From an uncultured archaeon (GTDB lineage Archaea; Iainarchaeota; Iainarchaeia; Iainarchaeales; JAAZKV01), in NCBI GenBank assembly GCA_902385225.1, contig CABMEU010000011.1, positions 1 to 32,285 of the forward strand: a stretch of DNA of 32,285 bases, read 5' to 3'. This document shows positions 9,022 to 17,918 of the stretch, one piece after another (within the stretch, counting starts at the first letter, position 1; each line of letters starts with the position of its first letter). The notes below the pieces were generated by a model. That model had not been told where the DNA came from. It saw only the letters and a program-made list of their open reading frames with translations, and ran no database searches. The position numbers were made by a program, and so were the translations under genes.

Positions 9022-9881
9022 AGACAGAGAATAAGTATAAGCAAAGGTCTTTTTTGCACATGAATCAGCGCGGGCAAGCAGCCTTAGTTGATTCCCTTTT
9101 CTTCATCGCAATTGTGGCAACCATTTGCACCGGATTATTTTATTTCGCGGTGAATTATGGGCTTGGAACAGAGAACTTATTGAATTCATTTTACTCCACC
9201 GATTTTGCGATGGATTCGCTAAAAGTAATTACTTACATTAATGTTATGCGTGACGGCTCAGCCGTAATAGTCGGAAACCCTTCATCCTCTTCGCTTTCCA
9301 CTCTGAGTACTTCAAGCCCCGCGGGGTCAAAGGAATATGATTATTTACTTGCGCTGATAAAGGAGGATTTCTCAAAGAATAAGAAGCTCGGGACGCAGAC
9401 AAAAATAGCAATCGCGAACACCCTTTACTCCGTGCTGAAACCATTTGATGATTCTGTTGATTACGCGTTTTACATCTCAAGAGAGAGCACCGTTCAGGGC
9501 TCAAGCACTTACTTGGCGCTAATTCTTTCCACGCACAAGTTCTATGGATATGGAATGGTCCCTGTAACTATTAATGGGGTTACTACAGACAGAAATGGGC
9601 CTCTAGTACGAAGAGTATTTTACTCCTGCGAGCCGACAAATAACAAGGCGCTGGAGAAGAATGTTTTTCCTTATGTTGGGCAGATTGATTCAGCTTTAGG
9701 AAAGATTACGCTCGGAACTGGTTTAGGGAACACTTCCCCTTACATAATCGGATTGCATGTGTGGGTTTCAAAACAAGTGGGTGTCCTTCAGGACCCGACA
9801 GCAGTTGGCTCCGAACTTGGATGCACAATACTTAACCCGCTCTCTCCAACGCTTCCAAATATTAGCGACCTTGAGCCTTGA
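9018..9881 (+). CDS. Pilin-like protein with prepilin-type N-terminus
   Basis: ATG overlaps the upstream TGA (ATGA). 'NQRG^QAALVDSLFFIAIVATICTGLFYFAVNYG'. The track ORF starts at TTG 9012. Confidence 0.65.
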   Translation: MKTENKYKQRSFLHMNQRGQAALVDSLFFIAIVATICTGLFYFAVNYGLGTENLLNSFYSTDFAMDSLKVITYINVMRDGSAVIVGNPSSSSLSTLSTSSPAGSKEYDYLLALIKEDFSKNKKLGTQTKIAIANTLYSVLKPFDDSVDYAFYISRESTVQGSSTYLALILSTHKFYGYGMVPVTINGVTTDRNGPLVRRVFYSCEPTNNKALEKNVFPYVGQIDSALGKITLGTGLGNTSPYIIGLHVWVSKQVGVLQDPTAVGSELGCTILNPLSPTLPNISDLEP

Positions 9882-9902
9882 GCGCTTTGATACTTTTGGA
9901 AT

Positions 9903-10769
9903 TTAGGCTTCGTTCTTCGTTCCGCACTTAGGGCAAATATATTTTGCTCCCTCTTTCTTTGAGCATTTATTGCAGAATGAGAATCCGCAGTTTGAGCAGA
10001 ATATTATTTGATCAGTTTCTTTGCCGCAGTTAGGGCAGACTGATTTATCCCCAATCTCAATACTTTCTATTTCCCCAATATCCTCGCTCGCGGAAGCGCT
10101 TGTGTTATTTGCCGCATCATTTCCTTCCTCAAGATTCAAATCAAATTCATCAGAAGCACTTTTCTTGCTCTTCTTTCCATCCTCTCCCAAAAGCGCCTTT
10201 AAATCAGTTGCCGCAACATTTGACTGCGGCTGCTGAGGTGAGCCTTGCTGCTGTGCTACTTGCCCACTTCCCCTTGCCTTCGGCTGGTTTCTTTCTTCCC
10301 CGCGCGCATGATGCCTTCCTCTTCTTTCTTCAGTATTTGCATTTTCAGCGCCCCTGTTTAGATTCTCTTCTTCAGGATAAATATTCTCAAGATTAGTATT
10401 TTTGAACTGCGAGTAAAGGCTCTCCGCCATCTGGTCAGACTCTTCCTTGCTTGGCATCCTGTTATACTGTTTCTTAAATTCCTCTACTTTTCCTAGAGCG
10501 ATTTTCTCAAGGTTCTCCTGCGCGCTCTTCTTTTTCTCAAGCTCATTCTTCTTTGAGGAAGCCACATCCTCATAATTCATTGATGGTATTTGCCCAGCTC
10601 CCGATAAAGTGCCTTCCTGCGGAACTTCCCGGTAATTATTTGCGCCGGAGTAGTTTTGTTCATCCCCGTCCGCATTATTCTTTCGCGAAAATCGCATCAT
10701 TCTTCTCGGCACTTTTTCTCCCATTTTCTCACCAATATTTATTCTAAGTATTTGAGTTCCATTTTTCAA
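9903..10769 (-). CDS. Hydrophilic protein with C-terminal double zinc ribbon
   Basis: Four CxxC pairs: 'CPNCGKETDQIIFCSNCGFSFCNKCSKKEGAKYICPKCGTKNEA'; long low-complexity hydrophilic N-terminal part. Confidence 0.65.
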   Translation of the reverse strand: MKNGTQILRINIGEKMGEKVPRRMMRFSRKNNADGDEQNYSGANNYREVPQEGTLSGAGQIPSMNYEDVASSKKNELEKKKSAQENLEKIALGKVEEFKKQYNRMPSKEESDQMAESLYSQFKNTNLENIYPEEENLNRGAENANTEERRGRHHARGEERNQPKARGSGQVAQQQGSPQQPQSNVAATDLKALLGEDGKKSKKSASDEFDLNLEEGNDAANNTSASASEDIGEIESIEIGDKSVCPNCGKETDQIIFCSNCGFSFCNKCSKKEGAKYICPKCGTKNEA

Positions 10770-10873
10770 TTTAATACTTTATTTGTTTAATACTCTTCCT
10801 GTCCCCTGCTTAATTGCTCATCCATCGCGGTAAGCATCTCTTCATCCTCTTCGCTTTCCTCTTGGTTTGCATC

Positions 10874-11434
10874 CTAAATTTGTCTTGCCGATTTTCGGAG
10901 TTTCTCAAGGGCTTCTTTCTTTTTCTTCTCAAGATCCGCTTCCTCTATGCCCTTAGTTGTCTCATTTAGCTTTCTGAGTATATTACTCTCTTTTTCTTTA
11001 AAAACCCGTGCCCCTGCTTTTTCTCCCTCGCCCTTTGTTTTAATCATCAATCCCTGTTCAAAAGTAATTGCGGGTCTTGTGGAAAGCGCTGATTCTTCCG
11101 GGCCAGTTTCTGTCTGTGCCGCATCAGGCGCCCTCGCATGCTCTTTTTTTGGCTGGATTATTTCCATATCAGTTTCCCCAAGGAAAATCCTTTTCGCGAA
11201 GAGTCCGACAAAGGAGATTCCGGTTATGAATGCGACTATCAAAAAGTATGTTCCGTTGTTTCCGCTAAGCAGTGTTAATACAGCGGATATTCCAAAAAAA
11301 ACGAGTCCGAAGGCAAATCCTGCCCCGATTTTTTTAAGCGCATCAAATTGCTGAACCGCTGGAAAGCCGACCCTTGCCGCGCCGTAGCCGATGGAGAAAC
11401 TCCCCGCAAGAAAAAATGCAATAAGTTCAATCAT
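10874..11434 (-). CDS. Membrane protein with about 3 TM helices and a charged cytoplasmic tail; stop may be an in-frame TAG within a longer gene ending at 10787
   Basis: 'MIELIAFFLAGSFSIGYGAARVG...FAFGLVFFGISAVLTLLSG...YFLIVAFITGISFVGLFAKRIF...'. Confidence 0.6.
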   Translation of the reverse strand: MIELIAFFLAGSFSIGYGAARVGFPAVQQFDALKKIGAGFAFGLVFFGISAVLTLLSGNNGTYFLIVAFITGISFVGLFAKRIFLGETDMEIIQPKKEHARAPDAAQTETGPEESALSTRPAITFEQGLMIKTKGEGEKAGARVFKEKESNILRKLNETTKGIEEADLEKKKKEALEKLRKSARQI

Positions 11435-11619
11435 CTTTATCGTCCCAAAAATTTAATCATTTTAATTAAGGTTCATAATGTAAGTTTTCAGATTAAAGGT
11501 TTTTAGTGGTATTTATTGGTTACACTTAAGCGTATTTCTTGAGTTTTACACACAAAACCCGATTAAATTTTATTTTCTCAAAGTCCTCAATCAACGCCAC
11601 TTTTCCTTCGGGGCAACCC

Positions 11620-11627
11620 TTTTATAC
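11620..11627 (+). promoter_or_regulatory. TATA box, probable leaderless promoter for the 11649 gene
   Basis: 'cccttttatactgcc' about 25 nt upstream of ATG 11649. Confidence 0.45.
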
Positions 11628-11648
11628 TGCCTTTTCCATTTATTTCAT

Positions 11649-12215
11649 ATGGAGCTAGAAGCAATTTTGCCGACAGTAATTGAATTCATCAAGCTTCTTG
11701 TGCTTGTGTTTGCGGTTTCTTTTGTAATTTACAAAATCTTCTCTCCGGCAAGGCAGTGGCTGGCAAAGCGACTGAATCTCTCATGGATTAAATCCTCTCT
11801 TTTGCTAAATTTTGCCGCAATGCTTGTTTTGATTTTCGCGATTTATATTGCATTCATGTGGCTTGGCTCAATCTCAGCAATCCCAAGGGACCCGGATTTG
11901 GATTATAATATTTTTGAGAATTTCACTCTCCTTTTTGCGGCATCAGGGAGATTAGTTGTTGCCGCGATTCTTACTTCCTTCATTCTCTTGTTCTTTGAAA
12001 TGATTGCGAGTTTCTTTATGGGCTCAAATGACAGCAGAAAGGGAAAGAAAGAGCGAAATGAGCTTGTCTCGCAGGCTATTGGAATATTAATTATGTCCGC
12101 GGTTTTCATTCTGCTCTTATTATTCGTGTTCGATTGGGTTCCGCTAGGATTATTTATTTACATTTTTTACGGCTCAATAAATCCGCTCCCGATGGCGGTT
12201 CTAGCCGGAATTTAG
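11649..12215 (+). CDS. Membrane protein with about 4 TM helices
   Basis: Hydrophobic segments 'FIKLLVLVFAVSFVIYKIF', 'LLLNFAAMLVLIFAIYIAFMWLG', 'LVVAAILTSFILLFFEMIASFF', 'IGILIMSAVFILLLLFVFDWVPLGLFIYIFYG'. Confidence 0.65.
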   Translation: MELEAILPTVIEFIKLLVLVFAVSFVIYKIFSPARQWLAKRLNLSWIKSSLLLNFAAMLVLIFAIYIAFMWLGSISAIPRDPDLDYNIFENFTLLFAASGRLVVAAILTSFILLFFEMIASFFMGSNDSRKGKKERNELVSQAIGILIMSAVFILLLLFVFDWVPLGLFIYIFYGSINPLPMAVLAGI

Positions 12216-12343
12216 AGAGCAGTTTTTTAGGAGAAAGATGCCCGTGGAAGGGTTTTTATTTAGGAGACGCAGTATTTTTTCAGTAAGGGGAGTTAGTAAT
12301 TGGTTAATTAGTTTTTGATTATTTAACGCATTGATTAAGTGGT

Positions 12344-15300
12344 TTGATGGATACAAAGAACGAGTTTTTTAGAGGGTTTTTGTTTGGTATCGCCCTCCTT
12401 GCGCTCGTTTTTGGTAACCCTGTTTTTGTTATCGCTGCGGACGGGACAAGCGCGCAGGATATAATCTCAGCTACCCACGCTTCATTTGCCATAGTGCCGA
12501 CCACAGTTCCAATAAGTTCAGCGCTTTATCCAGATGCGAATGCAGTTCAAACTTATACCGTTCCTCCGGGAGCATGTAACTTATCCACACTCTCTCCAAT
12601 GGAATCAAAAGCACTGATGGACCTTACCCACGAGGGGTTTAGCGGAACAAAATTATCCTCCGGCGATGATAATGCCTCGGGAAAAGTTAATGAAGTAAAG
12701 GACCTTGGAAAGGTAGAGCTTGTGGGGCAATCGCTTGATACAAACAAAGCAGTGAAAGTAACCGCGCCTAATTACGCCGCTCCTGCAAACAAATTTAGTT
12801 TCCTTAACGGTCTTGAGTTTAAGGGACCATTTGGAATAGGATTTATTATTGACGATACTTTGCGTGTGGGAAGATGCGCTTATTCTGATCCTACTGCATG
12901 CGCGATTAATTGGCAGGGAGAGTTTATCAGGACCTCGGGAGTAGGCTTCCAGCAGGATTTAGTTAATGCCTTCCAGTCAGTAGCAGCGACAGGAAAAAAC
13001 TTGGCGCAAAGCGCTCTCTCGACAAAAGATTACAATACATTAAGCAAAAACTATCTCACCGATATTAACTCAAAAGATTTCACCACAGGAACATTTGGCA
13101 AAGGAACTCAGATAAAAAACTCCATACTTACTGAAAGATACACTGCCAAGAATTCAACAACCTGCAACAACAACGCCTGCGTTATTAGCACTTACTCCGC
13201 GTTTGACAAATACTTCAACGCTTGGATGACAACAGATATGGTTGTGTTCAATATTGGTCCAACTCTGCTCCATAAAGCAAATAAGTTAATGAGCAAGTTC
13301 TCAAGAACCACCGGCGGTTCAATTAGCGATTTGTCCGGCTGGCAGGCAAAAATCGCGAAGCTTAAGGAAAAAGTTACAGGCACTCCGGATTACTTAATGA
13401 AGACCGTGGGGATGCCCGCAAGCACTACTATTGGACAGGCAAGAATCTCAAGATTTAAAACGCTTGTAATGGAAGAAGGATTTGAGCCATTGCTACAGGA
13501 CCTTTACATTGGAAAGAAACTCTTTAGCTCGGGTGCCGGAGGAGCAATAGGAAAACTCACTGCCCCAGAATCCCCTATCTGGAAATTCACTCCGGAAAAG
13601 AGAAAGAAATTATTTGAGGCGGTAGAGCACTTGCGCGCATACGCAAGAGAGAATGTTGAATTAATTGATGTTGCAAAGGGCTCTTACGCCGCAGAAAAAG
13701 CCGCCGCTGATGCAATTACTGACCCTGTCGCAAAACAGGCCGCTCTTGACGCCGCAAAAATTAAGTTTGGAAAAAGCGCCGCGCTTCAGCTTGATGACTG
13801 GGATGAAATACTCGCGCTTGATTTTGAAGACTGGCTGAAGGATAAGGAAGAATTATTCTCAATGACCGGGACCGCGGTAAGAAAAAACGGAATCACTTTG
13901 CAAGGGCAGGGTTTTGTTGACCTCTCAAGCGCTCCCCCATTTAACTTGAAAAGAATTGTTCAGAAGTTCCGTGATGACGGCAGCTGGAGCGGATGGAGTT
14001 CGAGCGCGGATGCTGAGACATTTAAGATTGGCGCGGACGGAACAAGCATTCAGCTTTATAGACCCTCCCCGAATAAAGTTATTGCCCAAAATGTCGGAAT
14101 ACAGGATTTGAAGCTTCACGTTGCAAAAATGGGGCAGGGAACTTACTCCGTGCAATTGCCTAACGGAACATACTTCCCGCTTAATACTGATACAGTTCAA
14201 TACATCGAATCAATGCCCGGAGTAGGTGCAAATGTTTCAATATTTGAATCATCATACGCTCCAAGCGGAGTACTAACACCGCTTGATTTTGCGAACAGAA
14301 TTACTGATAAAAGAATTATTGGAAGACCAACAACCGCGCTAAGAAACATTGATGATTTGCACAACGCTCTCACTCAGAGTGATTATGCCGGAAGAAGATT
14401 CATGAGTGTTCTTGACCAGCAGTTCGCAACAGAGGGAGACATGCTAAAGAATTATTACATGAATCCGACTATGGGTATTTACAAAGGAACACTCCTTCCA
14501 ATCGCTTACTGGTACGCAAAGCGCGGATTTGGGAATGAGGAATTCTCGGCATTCATGCTTCCCGACACATGGTCCACTCTTACAGTTTATCAGGGCGTTG
14601 AAAAAATATACGGCGACTCATTCATTGACTTCTTTGCGAACGAAGGCTCTGACCAGGGAGATATGTTCAAGCGCGCATTCAACTCAGTTCCATTTGTATG
14701 GAACAAAGTAATTGAACTAGCCGCAAGCTCAAATGATTTCACAAAAGACACTCTTTCAAAATACTCCGGAGGATTCTTGGGGGAGGGCGGACCAAGAGAC
14801 ACAGTAAATGACCTTGCAATATACTCGCATAATGAGAACTGCGCTGGATGCAACGGAACTTTCAAGTACGCAAGCAATTATCTTTCACTAAATGGATTCA
14901 GGGCTGATAACGCTCTGCAGGCGTATTTGCTTGAAGCAAACCCTGTGAAGGACGCAAGCACTACAAAGCCCGGGGACCAGACTGGAAGCGTCATAATTTC
15001 TTATACTCACCACAGCAATCTAAATGGAAAGACAGGGGATATTCCTGGAGAGGCAATTGATATTTCCAATGCATCCCTCAACAAGACAACATGCAAACAA
15101 AAACTTGAGCAGTACGGACTTGGCTGGGCTGGAAGCGCCGCGGGCGGAGTAACCGCATTTGCGGAAAACGCAATGTACTTTGTAGGATTCGGTCCGGGGC
15201 TTGTCGCAAGCTTTACACTCCAAATGACAATTGGAAGAGACCTTCAGGACTGCGTTGATGATGTTGAAGGATATTATATTCACTTCTATGCTCCTCCTAC

Positions 15301-17014
15301 AAAAGAAGCCGCAAAGACAACCTCCCAGCAGATAATTTCAAATGACAAAGTTACCTCAGTTCTCTCTGACCTTGGGGATAAGTTAAATAATTTCGCAAAA
15401 GAAAAACAGGGAATATTAAGCAACACAAGCAGCACCCAGCAGGGCGCAAATATTGTGAAGGCAAAAGATGTTAATACTCCTATAGAAAAATCGCTTGATA
15501 AAATGAAAGAGCAGTTCGACCAGTTTGCGAGCCAGGCAAAGGAATCAAATATTCTGCAGGCAAGTATTGAAATGCTTCCTCCTTCATCAGGAAAACTCAC
15601 CGCTAAAGATGTATTCTATGTTTGGTTCAAGGACACAATGACTCCTTCAGCATACCGAACAGAAGGAAAGAGCATTACAACTGATAAGAATGGGAACTCA
15701 ATTGAGGAAGATTACAAGAACGGGACTCTGAAAGTTAATGGAAAAACAATCCTTGGTCCTGATAAAGCTGACCACACAAGACTGATAACACAGGATAATA
15801 GAACTCCCGCAAAAATCGTTCCAAAGAACCTTACAAAAATCGGTTCCCCTCAATCCGAGGCGATTGTATTTGAGATGAATGTTTACGGCGAAGTAAAAGT
15901 TCTTGAACCCGCGGTGCTTGACTGCATAAGAAGAGCGGTGTATGACCAGACAGGAATCGCATACAACGGCGACGAACTCACACAGGTATTCGGAAACTTA
16001 AACGCGATTAATACGCAGAACTATGGTTCAGTGTTCGCACGCGGAGGAAGAATATTCCTTGAAGGAAGCGGACCAAGATATCAGGGAGACAGCGGCGCTA
16101 GATTTATCATTAATGGCTATTGGAGATCAAAATTAATGATTGACTCAAACCAGAATATTGATGCGGGACAGTTCATTGGAATGACATTTGATAACGGGAC
16201 AATTGTGCTAAATCCGCAGACCAACGAATTAATTGTCTGGGTAAGACAGCACAAGGATTCCATACTCTCAAATAAGGATGTTCAGGGGCTGAACGCAAAA
16301 CTCACAAGCGTTACGGACCCAGAGACTGAATGCCCTGTTCCGGCTCTAGGGCTTGAGGCAGTGTCTTACTTGAATGATGCGCTGGGCACCGCAAAAGTAA
16401 ATAACTTTAATACTTCAATGAACAAACTCGGTCCGTTTACACAGCTCACAACTGATAAGAAAATTTATGAGTTCTACGCAAAGCGCGATAATAATGTCGG
16501 AGACTGCAAGACTTACTTTAGGGTGAGGGATAGAAACACAGGGGATATTTTGTATGATAAGGAAGTAATTGGAGGGGTATCACAGAACGCTGACGGCACC
16601 CTAAGCTTCAAGACAGAGGACGGGCAGAGCCACACTCTCAAAGTAAGCGCGGAGAATGGTGTTCCAAAACTAACTTATGATAATGGTGTTGCTGAAACAC
16701 TTGTTACCGCGCAGGGACCAAACGGCTCATTCTGGTATGACACAAATACCGTGCAGTGGTATCCTGAGAACGGCTTGCAGATTCCTCTAAGCAATGCATT
16801 CAAGGACAACGGCGCATGGTTTGGGACTGATAAGAACGGTAATGTTGTTGGGACACCAGAGAACAAGATGACCTTTAATCTCGGCACACAAAACGGAAGC
16901 GGATTTAATGTTCCATCAATGCCTGAAACCATCGCGGGAATTGCGGCATTTATTGCACTGTTCTTAATGGCCGGATTCATGCTGACACGCGGAAGATATA
17001 GAAGAAAACTCTGA
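12344..17014 (+). CDS. Giant secreted/surface-anchored protein of unrecognised family
   Basis: 1556 aa. N-terminal signal-like 'MDTKNEFFRGFLFGIALLALVFGNPVFVIAADG'; C-terminal anchor 'IAGIAAFIALFLMAGFMLTRGRYRRKL'. Long uninterrupted ORF with coding-like composition. Confidence 0.8.
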   Translation: MMDTKNEFFRGFLFGIALLALVFGNPVFVIAADGTSAQDIISATHASFAIVPTTVPISSALYPDANAVQTYTVPPGACNLSTLSPMESKALMDLTHEGFSGTKLSSGDDNASGKVNEVKDLGKVELVGQSLDTNKAVKVTAPNYAAPANKFSFLNGLEFKGPFGIGFIIDDTLRVGRCAYSDPTACAINWQGEFIRTSGVGFQQDLVNAFQSVAATGKNLAQSALSTKDYNTLSKNYLTDINSKDFTTGTFGKGTQIKNSILTERYTAKNSTTCNNNACVISTYSAFDKYFNAWMTTDMVVFNIGPTLLHKANKLMSKFSRTTGGSISDLSGWQAKIAKLKEKVTGTPDYLMKTVGMPASTTIGQARISRFKTLVMEEGFEPLLQDLYIGKKLFSSGAGGAIGKLTAPESPIWKFTPEKRKKLFEAVEHLRAYARENVELIDVAKGSYAAEKAAADAITDPVAKQAALDAAKIKFGKSAALQLDDWDEILALDFEDWLKDKEELFSMTGTAVRKNGITLQGQGFVDLSSAPPFNLKRIVQKFRDDGSWSGWSSSADAETFKIGADGTSIQLYRPSPNKVIAQNVGIQDLKLHVAKMGQGTYSVQLPNGTYFPLNTDTVQYIESMPGVGANVSIFESSYAPSGVLTPLDFANRITDKRIIGRPTTALRNIDDLHNALTQSDYAGRRFMSVLDQQFATEGDMLKNYYMNPTMGIYKGTLLPIAYWYAKRGFGNEEFSAFMLPDTWSTLTVYQGVEKIYGDSFIDFFANEGSDQGDMFKRAFNSVPFVWNKVIELAASSNDFTKDTLSKYSGGFLGEGGPRDTVNDLAIYSHNENCAGCNGTFKYASNYLSLNGFRADNALQAYLLEANPVKDASTTKPGDQTGSVIISYTHHSNLNGKTGDIPGEAIDISNASLNKTTCKQKLEQYGLGWAGSAAGGVTAFAENAMYFVGFGPGLVASFTLQMTIGRDLQDCVDDVEGYYIHFYAPPTKEAAKTTSQQIISNDKVTSVLSDLGDKLNNFAKEKQGILSNTSSTQQGANIVKAKDVNTPIEKSLDKMKEQFDQFASQAKESNILQASIEMLPPSSGKLTAKDVFYVWFKDTMTPSAYRTEGKSITTDKNGNSIEEDYKNGTLKVNGKTILGPDKADHTRLITQDNRTPAKIVPKNLTKIGSPQSEAIVFEMNVYGEVKVLEPAVLDCIRRAVYDQTGIAYNGDELTQVFGNLNAINTQNYGSVFARGGRIFLEGSGPRYQGDSGARFIINGYWRSKLMIDSNQNIDAGQFIGMTFDNGTIVLNPQTNELIVWVRQHKDSILSNKDVQGLNAKLTSVTDPETECPVPALGLEAVSYLNDALGTAKVNNFNTSMNKLGPFTQLTTDKKIYEFYAKRDNNVGDCKTYFRVRDRNTGDILYDKEVIGGVSQNADGTLSFKTEDGQSHTLKVSAENGVPKLTYDNGVAETLVTAQGPNGSFWYDTNTVQWYPENGLQIPLSNAFKDNGAWFGTDKNGNVVGTPENKMTFNLGTQNGSGFNVPSMPETIAGIAAFIALFLMAGFMLTRGRYRRKL

Positions 17015-17119
17015 AGACTTACTTAGAAAGTAAAAACTAATTCTGAATTTTATGCAAATCAGGATTAAGTTAAGACTTATAGTTAGTTAAGAATTATAAT
17101 TTAAGTTAAGAAGTACAAG

Positions 17120-17863
17120 TTAAGTATACATCGGCGTGCTATCCGGTTTTGTTTCCTGCGATTGCTCAAGAGTTTTTAAGTGTTCAGTGAGCACTTGCTG
17201 CATTTTCTTCGCGTCCTCAAGCAGAGGCTTAATATCAATGCGCATTCCTGTAAGCCCGCAAATCGCTTTCACTACCTCGGCAGCCGCATTATAATCTGCG
17301 CTGTTTTTCGCGTTGCCAAGAAGGCAGAAGGCTTCAATATTATTATCCCTAAGCCCAAGCATTAAGAGCGCGGTCACTCCAGAGGTGATTCCGTTTTCAA
17401 TAAGCTCAATTTTATTTTCCTTAATTATTTTCTTTGATTTCTCGTTGCTCGCAAAAGCGTAAACACTTTTTCCATCAGGAATCCTCACTCCGGAAGTTGA
17501 GATTACTCTTGTGATTCCTTTTTTCTTCACCCACGCTACAAGAGTTTGCGCCATCTCCGCCGCAAGGAGATTATTTATCATTTGCTCAGCCACTACCGCC
17601 GCCACTTTGCTTTTCTTATTCACATACAATCTAACCGGGTGCAACGGAAGTCCGCCTTGTATTCTAAGCATTGGCAGAAATAACCTTGAATCAGCATACC
17701 CAAACTGCTCAAATTTCAATTTATCAACTAAATATTTTGTTCCAATTGTTCCAGCTAAGCCAAGGTCAGGAAACCCTTCAATGAAAGTATATCCTTTAAG
17801 TGAAACATTTTTTGTTTCAACAATCTCAACGAGCTTCTCTTTTTCCTTAGCCACTTCAACCAC
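17120..17863 (-). CDS. PAC2 family protein (proteasome-assembly-chaperone-like)
   Basis: 'GYTFIEGFPDLGLAGTIGTKYLVDKLKFEQFGYADSRLFLPMLRIQGGLPLHPVRLY...ISTSGVRIPDGKSVYAFASNE...ENGITSGVTALLMLGLRDNNIEAFCLLGNAKNSADYNAAAEVVKAI' resembles the archaeal PAC2 family. Confidence 0.75.
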   Translation of the reverse strand: MVEVAKEKEKLVEIVETKNVSLKGYTFIEGFPDLGLAGTIGTKYLVDKLKFEQFGYADSRLFLPMLRIQGGLPLHPVRLYVNKKSKVAAVVAEQMINNLLAAEMAQTLVAWVKKKGITRVISTSGVRIPDGKSVYAFASNEKSKKIIKENKIELIENGITSGVTALLMLGLRDNNIEAFCLLGNAKNSADYNAAAEVVKAICGLTGMRIDIKPLLEDAKKMQQVLTEHLKTLEQSQETKPDSTPMYT

Positions 17864-17918
17864 AAACTAAAAATGCTTTTGTTGTTAATAAACATTGCCT
17901 CGCCGCTGTCCCTTTGGA

